Positions 20,278 through 32,179 of a stretch of 64,000 nt of DNA are shown piece by piece (the stretch's first letter is position 1; each line of letters begins with the position of its first letter). The translations under genes and the position numbers were made by a program. This DNA is from Diphasiastrum complanatum (lineage: Eukaryota; Streptophyta; Lycopodiopsida; Lycopodiales; Lycopodiaceae): assembly GCA_029204225.1 (NCBI GenBank), contig CM055106.1:36122361-36186360 (forward strand), given 5' to 3'. The notes below the pieces were generated by a model. It did not search any database. It was not told the origin of the DNA and saw only the letters and a program-made list of their open reading frames with translations.

Positions 20278-23118
20278 GGCTCCCAATAATCACATTTGTT
20301 ACTTAGCAATGTCTCATCTTGGATAAATCTTTGGAGTATCATCTTGAAGTTTTATCAAAGTTGATGCTTACTTTTTTTTCAAAACCTTATTCCCAACCAT
20401 AGATACATTGCACCAATTGAATAGTCAAGATAAAAAGAACTCTCTCAATGTCCAATTCAAGCCTCGATAGTCTGCAAGTTTGTGCTCAACCTTGACTTCT
20501 CCTTGACTTTCTCAACTTAAGGCTTTGTTATACCCTTGGCCCAACTTGACATAGATAAAAACACAAATATCTTCAGTGTCCTAGACTACAAGACAATTCT
20601 TGTCTGAGATTAAAAAAAACAAATTTTACTAGCTTTCTTTGTGCTTTAATTTTCAGTAGAAATCTTTCATACAAATAAAAAATTCCTCATAGTATTTCTT
20701 GATAGACTAAGTAAGTATGCTTGAAATGGGGGTGTACATAATTAAGTTCTGAATGCTTATCCCTAGATTGTTACACCAATTAAAAATTTTGGTGAGAAAT
20801 GAGATAAGATTTACTACTTACTCTCAAATATTTTCTCTTTGTAATGATTGAACACTTTGTGACAAGAAAAGCATGAGCCTTTCTTAGCTCAAGAGGATTA
20901 TAGTAACATGATTGTAGTCAGAAAGATCTTCAAAATTAATCAAAGATAGATTTATGGTTGAGGTTTTGGCCTCTTGTAGGTCCCATTGTACTTTTCTTAG
21001 AAAATATTCTCATTCATCTATGGATTTTTATATAGAGTAAAAAATTTCGCTATTCCAATAGCCTATTTGTACTTATGTAATTTATATTTTGTACAAGTTT
21101 GAAACCTACATATATTCCTTAAATGCCTTTTGTGACTTTTCTCCCTCACCCTATCAATGTTGTTGATATTAATGCTTCTTGTCATTTGATTCACGTCTCT
21201 TCTCATATTGTCTTATGCTCTTGTTATTGTTATTAAACCTTATGACATGTTTATAAGTAATTACATATAAGCCAACTTCTATTATTTATTTTGGTCAAAC
21301 ATCCAATGATATGGTGATTTGTATGCCTCCTACTAAAGTTTTGTACAATATTTTAGTGTGAAGTCCTCCTTCACAGATAAAAAATCACAAGGGATTAAAA
21401 AACTATTTGTGTAGACCTTAATGAGATTGGATTGGATTGATCTTTGATATTTATGAAAATAGATGAGATAAAATAAAAATCTCAATTTTCGTTTAGCATG
21501 TTACCTCATTGTCTCATTGGGTGGCGTTGGCTGTGAACATCTACATCAATATACTCAATGGATGGCAAAACGTTTTTACATGTTTTGTTGATAAAAGCTA
21601 GGTTTACAATTGCTCATACTAGTTGATAATGAGAACAACCTTGAAGACAATGAGTTATTCATCAACATATGCTACAAATTCTCAAGGATTTAAAGTAATA
21701 TCTTTAGCAAGCACATATCAAAGACCAACTTGGGAATCTTTGAAGACTTTAAAATTATAAATTCGTGACACAATGCAAAACTAAAGGTTGTGATATCGAC
21801 AAGATGTTGCTTACTTTTCTATGGATAAGCATTGATTTGTTGTACATGAAACTTTTTTCATGTTTATCAATGATATAAAGTATCACATGATTGTTGCTAC
21901 GTTTATTTTGATTATTTTATGTGTCCTTGAGTTTGTGAATCACAAACTAGAAAAATTCCCATCCTTTTCTTGGCATGCAAGATCAACTCCTAAGCTAATG
22001 TAGCAAGCTAACCCACTTGATCTTTTTGAGTTAAAATTTGAAAAAAAAAAATTCATTCCTTCGTACTTTATGTCAACTTCTAGTTACATAAAAATCCAAA
22101 TAATGGCATACTTGTGAATTCCAAAGTACATTATTTGTGTGGCAAAGGGTGGGTGGGCTTGTGGAAGATTCTACTAATTGTCTACATCTAACATGTAATA
22201 AACATAAACTTAATTCTTTAGATATTCTCCACAATATCAAGGAATATAAATACCAAGTTTGTTTCGAACTTATTAACAATGTCCCTCTAGGTTGCTAGCA
22301 TAGTTGTCTTGAGAAACCATTGGCAATTAAGATAGACATTTGGAAGGTATTATTTAAAGATTGGGATTGAGTCAAAGTTTATACAATTTGTGTCACACCT
22401 CAAATATGTTCAAGTTTATCATTAATGTCAAGAGTTACTGTGTGGGACAATATATAATATGTACAAACTTGCAAACTGAAATGAAAACAAAGTATTCTTG
22501 TTATCAAGGAAGCCTCCATTTTTTTTTTAATTTGGAGCCTGCACTATTGACTAATGCTTGCTTTACACCATGTTGGATGCCTTAATACATTTGTAAGTGC
22601 TTCATGTCCTTTGGTTAGCTATTTCTTATTAGCAATCATCACAAGCTACAATAGTTATAGATTGATTTATGTTAGAAATAAAATGTATACTTTTTCATTT
22701 TTTGTTTGAAACATTAATGTATATTTGTTATTCACTTAACATATTGTGTGCTTTTTATATAAGTAAATAGTCTTTGTAGTGCCTAAGAGTATACTCATGT
22801 GGATTTCAAAAAACAAATACATGTCAAGACTATTGTACAAGGGGGGTAAGAGCAAGATTAGTGCAGTGCAACCACCTATTGTGTCATTGGTTAATCTTGG
22901 AGCCTTGTGCTCCCTTCTATGCTCAACCCATTACTTGTTGTATATTGTATTTATTTTGTATAAAACTGCAAGTGACATGATTGCACTATATGTTGGTTTA
23001 GGGAAAAAAAAGACCATGGGGGATTGATCCTTAAGCCCAACTTCCAACCAAAATAGACAAACAACTCTAATAATCACTTCTCAAAGTGGATGAACTATGT
23101 CCAAGAATCCATTGTGAA

Positions 23119-23440
23119 TTGGTAAGGTCCCGAGTTGAGAACTTGTGCTATAAGCTCCCAATATCGAAGTCAACCAAGGTAAGGTAGGCACACAATCAAT
23201 GAAGAATGCTTTATTACTGCCATCTATAGAGATAATGCCATCTCAACCCCATGCACTAGATTTATAAAACACAATAAAACACACTAGAGCTGGTAAGGTC
23301 ATGATTTGAGAACTTGTGCTATAAATTCCAATCATAGAAGTCAATTAAGGTGAGGTAAGCACATAATCAATGAATTACTCTCTAGTATTGCCATTTATAG
23401 AGATAATGCCATCTCATCCCCGTGTACTACAACTATAGTA
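23119..23440. repeat. Diverged tandem duplication, unit about 170 bp
   Basis: 23119-23270 and 23288-23440 share a series of blocks (gagaacttgtgctata, cacataatcaatga/cacacaatcaatga, tatagagataatgccatctc) in the same order, with scattered substitutions. No coding is seen. Confidence 0.75.
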
Positions 23441-24302
23441 CATTGATCAGGCACGCACAAGTCAAAGGCTATGATGTCCTATACCACGACATCTTATCTT
23501 CAACATTCACATACCTTCATTCTAAGGCTAAGATATCATCATGGCTTCATTGACTTACATGTTTAGTAATTTTGAGCCTGGTGCAAGTCTCATGTATTTT
23601 CTTTTACAAGAGAAATTGAACAAATTTTTTTCATGAACATTGTTCATCAAAGCTTGGTTGTCTGGCACTTACTTGGATAATTCATGGGCATTCTTGATGA
23701 ATGTCGTTCGTCAAGGTGACTTGTCTAATAGCCTATTTAAGTACATGGCTTAGGTCTGAAAGTATTCAAGAAGTCTCAAATTTTCTAAACAAGACTGTGT
23801 AACGTGGGATAAACCATTCACCCTCAAGAGAAATGCCTAATGTCTTACTTGATTTGAGAATCATTCATCAATCTGATAAATCTATGTCAAGATGGTTTTT
23901 AGATTGACTATTGGATAATCTAAATTTGAACTTTATAGATGGCAAAAATTCAATCATAATCAACTTTCTATGACTCAAGAACCCTTGTAACTTCTATAGT
24001 AATTAATTGAGATAATTCTAAACTCAATGATAGACCTTGTAAAAATTACTTGTGCGAAGGTTCAATAATTAGTACTTCTAAAAAAAATTCTTTTGAAAAT
24101 TTGATATAAAAAGTCACTAAAATACTTCAATCTGTTGTTTCTAGTCAAACTTAACTGGAGACTGAAAACAATGTAATACATCTCTAGAAGATTCGACGAG
24201 AATTAATATATACATATTTTATTGTTCAAGTTTTGGAAAATGGCTACGAACTCATGTTTTTGCTGCTCCAATTTCTTTTTTTGGCCCTTCAAATTGGAGC
24301 AC

Positions 24303-24320
24303 CACTACAACAATAGTCAC
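24303..24320 (+). repeat. Candidate CACTA terminal repeat
   Basis: CACTACAACAATAGTCAC matches the CACTACAA start typical of plant En/Spm (CACTA) ends and lies upstream of a TNP2-like fragment in the same orientation. The following 200 bp contain palindromic subterminal-like words (gtgtcggattccgacac near 24395). No matching right end was found after the fragment. Confidence 0.45.
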
Positions 24321-24689
24321 AATAAAATATCGCAAGGATTGCAACGCGGGCGTCCAATAGATTTTTGGAAATTTTATATTTCGTTGCATTTTGACGTGTC
24401 GGATTCCGACACCTAAGTAAAAATTCCCATATTGAGCCTCCGGTGATCTGGAAACTATGGTGGCGACTAATTTTCAAACTTGTCATCGCATTCCGACATG
24501 TCAAAATCCAACATGCAAACGTGGATATTATTGAATTTTACAATTCTAGCTTGATCAATTTTGGTCACATGCATTGTAATTGGCAAGATGGCCATGCCAC
24601 ACATGCCAAATAGGATAAGATGCTTTCCCAAGGCTTAATTCCACATATTACATTATGATAGCATCTTTAAAATGAGGCCAAAATGTGAC

Positions 24690-25310
24690 AATAAATGACG
24701 TACATATGATTGTGGTATAATGGCCAACTTTCAACAAGAGAGTCATTCTAGTGCAAGAGACGTGAATGTCATTACAGGCGATCTAGACTATATTGGCACA
24801 TTATAACATATTTATGAAGTCGATTACGAGACTAATAGCAAATACTTTATTTTTCACATAAAATGGTTTAAGGTCATCCATTGTGGAAGCGATGCCATGA
24901 TTAGAAATGATAACTGAAAGTTTTTTCAAATCAACTTAACAAAATGTATATCAATGGACTCTCGTGACACTTTAGTATTGCGACGACATTGTGAACAGGT
25001 GTGACTCTACAATCTCAATGTCATCAATATTCTCAATGTCTTATTTATTGATCTTATAAGACTAACTTAATTTTTTAAATTTTTGGCAGATTATATTTCA
25101 TCCAGATCAAATAGACCCAAGATGGTGGTATGTGATCCAACTTAATGCAAGAAAACAGCATGTGTTTGAAGGAAAAGATATTGTAACATTGGATACGAAC
25201 CATCACCCAATTTTGAGATTTTGAAAGAACCTAAACCACTCACCCAAGCTCCAAATGATATGCAAATGACGGGAGAAGAAAATACAATTGCAAATGATGA
25301 TATTCCTACG
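24690..25310 (+). pseudogene. CACTA (TNP2-like) transposase C-terminal remnant
   Basis: Plus-strand text follows the order of the TNP2 transposase C-terminal region: 'RTYDCGIMA', 'DLDYIGTL', a stop, 'HIYEVDYETNSKYFIFHIKWF', then 'MDSRDTLVLRRHCEQ'. A GT-AG intron follows at about 24999-25089, ending tttttggcag, and then 'IIFHPDQIDPRWWYVIQLNA'. In TNP2 families the equivalent is 'EIIELDY...VLFKCDWF', 'PFVLASQAxQVFYV', 'DPxW.VV', so the intron falls inside the expected motif. Stops and missing segments show it is dead. I rate the family match as probable, because it rests on motif order, not on strong identity. Confidence 0.55.
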
Positions 25311-26159
25311 ATATTACAAGACCATATTGAGGGTTTGAGGCCCCACGTTTGGATGAGATAGAACTAGAAGAAGAGGAAGTTGAATATGAGGGGTAGCTCA
25401 CATTCTCAAAGAAACACGATCCAAAATCTACGATTATAATTAGACCTAGATTCATATGAGTGTCAAGACTTGTGTGATGATGAGAATGACAAAAATGATG
25501 AAAACGATTTATGATTATCAATACTTATATTCACTTGCATTCATTTTCTACTTTTATATTCATTGCAATACTTTTATGTATACTAACTCATAGCTACGAC
25601 GTCAATACCAATCCATATATTGTCCATTCACTAACATTTCAAGTTCAAACAACAATGGATTTGAAACTTCAATAAAACCACGGAAAAAACTAAAAATGTC
25701 AGAACTGTGAGGGAAAAATGAAGGGTGCAATTAATGGTTGGAATATCAATGATGATCCAGCCCCATTGAGGATTACATTGTAGAAGGGGCTCATTGGCCC
25801 TACAAGTGACTTGTATGCAAAGTATTTCTTCTATGATATCGATGCCACCAAAGAGGACCACGGTAAGGTCAAGATGGTGTGTAAGCCCTTGGCAGTCCTT
25901 GAATCTGCTAGTTCGCAACATCAAAGAGAGAAAATGATGCTGCTACTTTGAACTGAATAAATCTAAGTGGTTTCTTGTGGTTTATTTAAATTCAAACAAG
26001 TGTCATTGTTTGACACAGGAATATCTAGAATAGAAAAGATCTTCCTCTGTCAAACGTTGACACTTGTTTGAATCTAAATGAAAAACATGCAACTTTTTGT
26101 TGACCTTCTATAATCTAGGAGATAACTCCTACAATTTAGGAGATTTGACATTTGACTCA
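25311..26159. other. No supported gene
   Basis: The plus strand continues with an acidic tail ('LEEEEVEYE' near 25365) that may belong to the CACTA remnant. From 25530 on nothing coding is seen. A minus-strand 97-codon frame at 25924-25631 has no recognisable character. Copies of 'caaacaagtgtca' at about 25990 and 26050 (the second inverted) form a small inverted repeat. Confidence 0.4.
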
Positions 26160-26473
26160 TATGAAAAGTATATACAATGGATCTGAACTTAATACTTGAT
26201 ATTTCACATGTGGGAGACCACTCCTACCCATGTAATATAGCATTTTCTACCACTATAATGGTGCCAAGGGCATAGTACTGCTAAACTAGTTTTTGGCCAA
26301 TTTAACCACTAGTTTCCAAATTAAATGAGATGTACAACCTATATGATCTATCTAAATGACTTAGGCATATATTTCACATGTGAGAACAGGCTCCACACAT
26401 GTCTAATGATGATAGGTACAAGTCATTATGGTATTTACAAGATTTGATCAAGTTAGCTTTGCCAATTTTAACA
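26160..26473 (-). repeat. Copia LTR C2, 3' LTR (outer end uncertain)
   Basis: On the minus strand it starts TGTTAAAATTGGC (right edge 26473) directly after a GAGGAGGAG purine tract (26474-26485). It contains the paired module cacatgtgagaacaggctcc then acacatgtc (26375-26403). Its sequence differs from the LTR at 28851-29548, so the two do not bound one element. Confidence 0.65.
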
Positions 26474-26783
26474 CTCCTCCTCAAAACTAACTTGATAAAA
26501 GCATGATGATCTTAAGTTTGTCTCCATGGGCTGAATTGTTCTTCATAGATGTATCCTTGCTGGTTCAAAGGTGTGAAGATCAGCCAATGAGTTTGATGAA
26601 GCTCCAAGATCACCATATCCATGATAGTGCCTCCTTGATGTTGACTTCTTTGATAAACTTGGGAGATTTGCATCATCCTAGCACCTCCAAAATGGATTCC
26701 TTCCAAATTTCATGTAGATGCTTGACCTTGAGGCATTCTCCTTCTTGATGTGCATGCTCCTCCTTGATGGAAATTTAAGACCT

Positions 26784-27395
26784 TCATGTCTCATAATGAT
26801 CACTACAAACATGATCATACAATGTGCACTTTCTATGGTCATCAATATTACTTATGCTAGAAACATAAGTCCAAAAATCACCACACTGACTTGGCATGAT
26901 TTTTCTAATATTGAAATCAAAAAGTATTTCCATCTCAATAAGGCTAAGTACTTGCTTATTGATATAAGTGTCCACTTTGGATGCTTCACTTATTCTCATA
27001 AGAAGTTTGCAACTTGCCTCTAATGTTGAAAATTTACAATTTTCAGCATTATGAATGAACACATCATTCTTGATCTTAGTCAAACCAAGAGACTCAAACA
27101 CCTTACTTTTGGAATCCAAAAGTTCAATCCAAGTGTATCTAGAGTAATCATCAATAACAGATACATACATTAATGCACTTCCATTAGATGCTTGTGAAAA
27201 AGAGTGCACATCACTATGAATGAGATCTAATGACTTAGAAGATCTAGTAGAAGAGTTAGCAAATGGTTTCTTGTGAGCCTTTGAGAGGCTAAAAGCCTCA
27301 CAACTCTTTCCACACTTCGAAAATGCTTTTGGAAGGCCAAGTGCAAGCTCCTTTGTGCATAGGATCTCCACTGATTTGTAGTTGTGGTGGCCCAA
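26784..27395 (-). pseudogene. Copia C pre-integrase/integrase start with unusual tail
   Basis: The frame starts 'GHHNYKSVEILCTKELALGLP' and 'KSCEAFSLSKAHKKP' (pre-integrase), then 'SLDLIHSDVHSFS' and 'SVIDDYSRYTWIELL' (integrase with the first Asp). After 'KSKVFESLGLTKIKNDV' it leaves integrase and runs into about 110 residues I do not recognise ('KFSTLEASCKLLMRISEA', 'DFNIRKIMPSQCGDFWTY'). A related segment occurs at 33785-34024 in another copia remnant, so this tail is a recurring part of a deleted family and not random read-through. Confidence 0.65.
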
Positions 27396-27700
27396 GATCT
27401 CCTACTCTCCTCAGCCACAAGCACACTATGGAGCTTGTCAATAGAAGGTAAGAAATCTTGTATGGCAAAACTTTGTACTAGATTGGAGACCTCATCTCCA
27501 AGACCATTTAGGATGATTTGCTCAAGCTCATCATATTGGATTTTCTCACTTATGATGGAAAGTTCTTTATTGAGAGATTTTATCCTCAAGACATACTCTT
27601 GAGCACTCTCGTCACTATCTCTAATGCTTTGTAGAACTTTATTTCTAAGCATAAGCACTCTAGAGGTGTTCTTGGATTCATAAATCCCTTTCAAGGAGTT
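27396..27700 (-). pseudogene. Copia C gag (C-terminal half)
   Basis: The frame reads 'YESKNTSRVLMLRNKVLQSI', 'EYVLRIKSLNKELSII', 'ILNGLGDEVSNLVQSFAIQ' and 'KLHSVLVAEESR', closely parallel to residues 95-190 of copia A gag. At about 27395 it is joined to pre-integrase text, with zinc knuckle and protease deleted at the junction. Confidence 0.75.
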
Positions 27701-28450
27701 CCGTACTCGACATCCTACATGTCTGGCTCGATTTTTGCCTTTGCTCATAGCTGGGGTTGAGTCTTCGTCGAGGACTTCCTTGTTGGCGTCGGGCACTTTG
27801 GTCTCGTGTGTCTTGGTTTCCCTTCACTGCCTTTGTTGCCTTTGGGGACTTCGACCACTTCGGCCACTTCAATGTCATCAATGACTTGGATTGAGGCTAG
27901 TGCCTTAGCAACTCGTTGTCATCGAGGACTTTGGCTGAGTCAGGGACTTTGGCCTCATCGATGACTTCAACTATTGTAGGAACTTGTCCCGTCGGGCTTT
28001 GTATGTGTCAGCTGGACCTTTAGATGGGCCCAATACTCTACTAGGAGGTGGTGGAGAAGAGAAAAGTGAGGAGACATGGTAAGTAGAAACGAATGTTTCA
28101 GAATAATTAAAAGCAGAATAGGATGAGGGGTTAAAAGTGGAAGGGGGAAGAGAAAAAACTCTGGAAGCAACTTTGGCTCTCTGGCCACCCGATCCTAAGC
28201 TACCATCTGATGGTCAGATTTGTCCGTCCTTATTGTCTGCTCCATCATCTCCACCATCGTCCCGCAGTTTCTTTGTAGGAGCACATGCTTGGGCCTTGCA
28301 CACCGTGTCCCATAATTGGTTCACCTTGTCCACCAAGAATCCACAAATCACTCAAATACAAGCCAGTTCTATGAGAGAAAGTGGCTATGACCTCAAAATG
28401 ATGACTAGATCTCGAAATAGATGACATTGGCAAGCCTATTCTGAATTTGT
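27701..28450. other. Unidentified insert within copia C gag
   Basis: GC content and codon character change at about 27700, where gag text stops. The minus strand has short repeated acidic phrases ('EVLDEDST', 'QVIDDIEVAEV', 'EVIDEAKVPDSAKVLDDNE') built on a repeated 'catcgatgac'/'catcgaggac' DNA word. Beyond 28020 nothing coding is evident. The insert ends before the copia leader at about 28450. I cannot name it. Confidence 0.45.
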
Positions 28451-28839
28451 TGGTCAAACTAGCAAGCTATGATCAAACCAAATGTGTCCATACAGGTCTA
28501 GGTGCCCCTACCTAACCCCCTTAAAAAGCTTATAACTTTTGATTGGCTCTACAAAATGAGTTGAAACAAATTGCTACAAAAACTAGCTTTAAAACAAGCT
28601 ATCTAGCACAAAATTTGGATCTAACTTGGAAGAGAACTTTCCAAATGAATTTGGCTGTACTTCACACATGCTTGATCACTGAAACTGTACCTGTAATGAT
28701 TCAATATTTATGATAATAAACCCTCTTGATCCAAATTTCCTTGAGATAGCATGGGAGATGCAAACTACTCTCTCTAGATCTTGATTTTCATGAAGTTTAT
28801 GAAACCTTGGATGAAACAAGCATCAAACACATAGGTAGG
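28451..28839 (-). other. Copia C leader
   Basis: Non-coding copia-type leader adjoining the primer site. It has blocks such as 'cttataacttttgattggct' that resemble other copia leaders here. Confidence 0.5.
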
Positions 28840-28850
28840 ATCTGATACCA
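28840..28850 (-). other. Copia C primer-binding site
   Basis: On the minus strand TGGTATCAGAT directly follows the LTR edge: initiator tRNA-Met type with a late mismatch. Confidence 0.85.
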
Positions 28851-29548
28851 TGTGAAAATTCACACATGTACTATAGATCACCTATTGATTGAAATACAAG
28901 ATCAATGACAAAATCTAAGGCAAAAAGACCATTTTACATGCACTCATTCATTACCAAAACGTGTTTCACACATGTGGAAGACTTCATGAAATAAACAAAG
29001 TCCCAACAAGCTTCTCCCCCCAGATTGACTCAAAAGCTCATAGATCTCTCTTCCATTAATAAAGGGAATGAAAGTACATATATAAACTCATGGAGATCCA
29101 TGCTTGATTCTTATTGAACCCCTTAAACAAAGCCCTCTCTAATCCTATTGGATGTGTGATACAACATCTTTCACTTTTGATTGGACCCTTCCAACACATC
29201 TCTCTCTTATGATTGGACCCTTTGACTTTTTCCAAACCACACTCATCAAACCTAAACTTGACATGTGTCACAAGCCTAACTACCTCAAGTTTGCATCACC
29301 ATCTACTTTTGGCCAAATTGAGGCTTTACATGTGGATTTGACCATTTTGACCTCTATGCCAATTTTGGCCCTATCAAGGTTCTACACCAAGATGCTTGAT
29401 ACAAAGTCTTTATGATGCCCCTAAAGTCAACATGACTAAACTATTTTTACTTTTGCTACATGTAGGAACATGCTCCACACATGTGATGATTTTCTCACAA
29501 ACTAGAAACACAAAAAATATCCAAGATAGATTTTGACAATTTTTCACA
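28851..29548 (-). repeat. Copia LTR C3 (5' LTR, inverted copy of C1)
   Basis: 698 bp, TGTGAAAATTCACAC... to ...TTTTTCACA in plus orientation. It is the reverse-complement relative of 18353-19172 over its whole length, apart from a roughly 70-bp CT-rich insert and scattered changes. It carries the paired acatgtaggaacatgctcca/cacatgtg module (29458-29487). Confidence 0.85.
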
Positions 29549-30060
29549 TAAACTAGATGAATGACTATCTAGAACCACATAAACAAAGATTAAGCAACAA
29601 AATTTCACTCCCCCTTAATGTGGATCTACAAATATTTGTATGTTCAAATTTGATTATGAATTAAAACCTATATGTATGTCTTTTGCCATAAAGTTTGTCC
29701 TCCAATGTATTAGCTTGGTCTACCTACTCAACACATTCTCATTTACATAAGGAAATTTGATGTCAATATGTTTACTCTGTGAGGGAAATCTCAAATCGAC
29801 AATCAAAGTGGCACATTAAGTTGTCACAAAACAGGATTATAGGACCTTGTTGAAATAAATTGACATCTAGTAAGTACCACCTTGACCAAACAAGTTCTTT
29901 GGCTACATGTGCAATTGTAATATACTCTACTTATGTGGATGACGAAGCAATTGCAGACTATTTTTTGTTATTCAAAAAAAGGTCCACCATCTATTCTAAT
30001 GTAGATTTTCTTGTCTCTACACCACTTGCCCAATTGTCATTTGTTTAGCCTAATAATATA
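29549..30060 (-). pseudogene. Copia E1: LTR stub, polypurine tract, RNase H
   Basis: 29549-29607 is the first part of a minus-strand LTR (TGAAATTTTGTTGC...) interrupted by LTR C3. Minus-strand purines TAAGGGGGAG (29608-29617) precede it. To the right the minus strand reads 'VEYITIAHVAKELVWSRW', 'LFCDN' and 'HIDIKFPYV'-like text, the C-terminal half of copia RNase H. It is a decayed 3' end of a copia family distinct from copia A. Confidence 0.65.
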
Positions 30061-30169
30061 TTAAGTTCTTCAACAACTTCTTCACCATAAAAATGCACAA
30101 GCATTTTTTTGCTTATAAATCTCAAAACTCTCAACAAGGCTTTCCAATGTAACATGTTATGATTATGTG

Positions 30170-30640
30170 TAGAAACAGGTATAAAACTGCAGAATTGAAT
30201 AAATGAAATGGATATAGATTAAAGATCGATTATTCGGATGAATCACTCCCGAAAGTAGAATAATCCAACACTCTCTCTTAATCTGAATCCATGAATGCTT
30301 TGACCTTCAAACTTAGTTCTGCACAAAATCTTTTGTGTGCATCCAAGCTTAGTGCCTTAGTAAAAATATCAGCTATTATGTCTTGCATTCGTCAGTATTA
30401 TAAGTTTATCTCTTTGTCGAGAACTTTGCTTTTGACATAGGTGCTTACTCCTAGAATGGAATCTAGGGTTGGCCAATAAAGCAATAAAACTTTGATTCTC
30501 ACAAAATAAAGTTGTCAGAGAATATTGTTTCAGACAAACATCTAAAAGTGAGTTTCTCAACCATACTGCTTCCTTTGTAGCTTGAGAGGCTGCAATATAC
30601 TCTGATTCATTAGAAGATAGTGTTAAAATTGGAAAAACAA
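30170..30640 (-). pseudogene. Copia E2: LTR stub, polypurine tract, RNase H
   Basis: The LTR edge TGTTGGATTATTC (minus, right edge 30270) is preceded by purines AAGAGAGAG (30271-30280). The minus strand then reads from right to left 'NESEYIAASQATKEAVWLRN', 'FCENQSFIALLANPRFHSRS' and 'KHL', a copia RNase H. It differs from E1, so two copia 3' ends lie in tandem. Confidence 0.7.
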
Positions 30641-30669
30641 ATCATATTGATTTCTTGGCTTGCTTCTAA

Positions 30670-31411
30670 TGTTGTACCATGCAAGTATGTAGCTCATAAA
30701 TGCAAAATGCCAAGTTTGGCCTACGTAGAACTCGAGCTACATGGTTATGTAATGTCTAGTTTGAAGAATACAACTTGCATATAGTTTGTAGACATAGAAT
30801 TGGCAAATTCATGCAGAAACTCATGGCAATTCACATGCATTAATTGTAAGTGATCCATAGTGACATGCAAGGCATGCACAAAGTATAATGAACACATGCA
30901 TGATGATTTGTACTTTGTTAGTTAGAACTAGTACACTTGTAAAAAGTTGGTAGAATTTCATGCATGGCAAGTGACAAATGTCACATAGACTCTAGATGTC
31001 ACTTTAGTTGTCATCTTGAAATGGATAGATGTGGTTCTACCTTGAGCTACCTCAAACTCCATAAATATGTGTAGCTCTCCTCACAATCAATGATGAAGAA
31101 CCAAAGTTTTGTAGCTTCCTCATGCCATTTTGGATCTAATCTATTTTGCTTGTTATCTCTCTAGCTTTCTCTCTCTAACTCGTGTTGAAGCTAATGCTAA
31201 TACACTAAAATCTTGTACTTTTGTTCATTCTTTGATTCATTGCTATCATAATTTGATGCTTAGCATGCTAGATTGTGGTTAAGCCATTTCTTCTGAACTA
31301 GATATTGCTAAACAATCTAGAATCAGGTTACTGTGCTAATCACAAAGCTTAATCAAGATCAATCATACTTGTGGACATTCCCCACACGTGTGAATTCTGG
31401 AAATTTTATCA
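30670..31411 (+). repeat. Copia D 5' LTR (start approximate)
   Basis: The right edge is firm: ...aattttatca (31411) followed by a primer site. The left edge is a guess at a TGTTGTACC near 30670. It contains 'ccataaatatg' near 31058 and the word ttccccacacgtgtgaa (31381-31397). Stretches with many 'catgca' words also occur at 49610-49770. Confidence 0.5.
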
Positions 31412-31424
31412 TAGTATCAGAGCC
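31412..31424 (+). other. Copia D primer-binding site
   Basis: TAGTATCAGAGCC, the initiator-Met type site with one change from TGGTATCAGAGCC. Confidence 0.75.
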
Positions 31425-32179
31425 AAATTAAGCTTTGCATGCTAACATCTCTAATTGTACAAGAAACTGAGAGCTAAATCAAGCAAAAAAGTAGCTTTAC
31501 ACTATTTCTCACTTTCTCTAAAGTGTATTTGGATCAAATCGGATTGGAACTGAATTTTCAGACCTGAAAAGAGGTAGTATGGAATTCTGGAATTCCCCAC
31601 GTGTGAAAATCATAGATTTTCAGTCCTTTTGTTCTCCTTGCTTATAGATCCAAAGATAGCAGTGTTATAGCTTAATGGAAAGCTTGTGATTTGTACTTTC
31701 CATAGAAATTGAAATCAAATCAATTTGATGTGTCTAACAAGAGTTATAAGCTCTTAAAGAGGATAGGGATAGGTCCAAAATTCGAGTGACAGCATTTTGA
31801 TTTGATTCAATCTTGCTTTGTTCTGAATCCATTGTTTTGAGCATCCTATACAAGAAACTAAAGATCAAGACTGAGTTTGAAGTAATGAACACCTTTTGAG
31901 CCTTTTGAGAGTCAATTGTGTTTTCTTTTGAAGCATTTCACACGTGCCAAAAGTAGGATTCAAACTAGCCAAAGTGTCTCAATCCACTTTGTGTGTCTGA
32001 TCTAGATAACTTGTTTTGTGGAATATTTGGGAATCATCTCAAATACAGTTGCAAGTGTTTCACATAGGAAGGTTGTACATCCTTGAAAATACCTATAGTG
32101 AAAGAGAGCAGCAACTTTAAGTCTAATTGGAACAAGCTCAAACATATCTCAATCCAATAACTAAGAAGTCTTCATTAAA

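Larger units (their letters stand above)
19173..24302. other. Gene-poor AT-rich DNA
   Basis: About 5.1 kb. Short open frames up to about 82 codons have no recognisable protein character on either strand. The first bases (19175-19192) repeat a 17-bp word found beside the inverted LTR at 29565-29581. Two local duplications and a small hairpin are listed separately. It may be decayed transposon or unique intergenic DNA. Confidence 0.5.
26474..28850 (-). mobile_element. Composite, deleted copia element (copia C)
   Basis: From right to left on the minus strand: primer site, leader, a stretch of unrelated sequence, part of gag, pre-integrase, the beginning of integrase, an unusual C-terminal segment, non-coding tail and polypurine tract. 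Zinc knuckle, protease, most of integrase, RT and RNase H are absent. The flanking LTRs belong to different families, so this is a recombined or doubly truncated structure. Confidence 0.7.

Noticed and set aside
19173-24300. Small frames (up to 82 codons) such as 22361-22585, 22779-23027 and 22279-22073
   Set aside because: They are AT-rich, have no recognisable motif, no splice context and no neighbours suggesting a gene.
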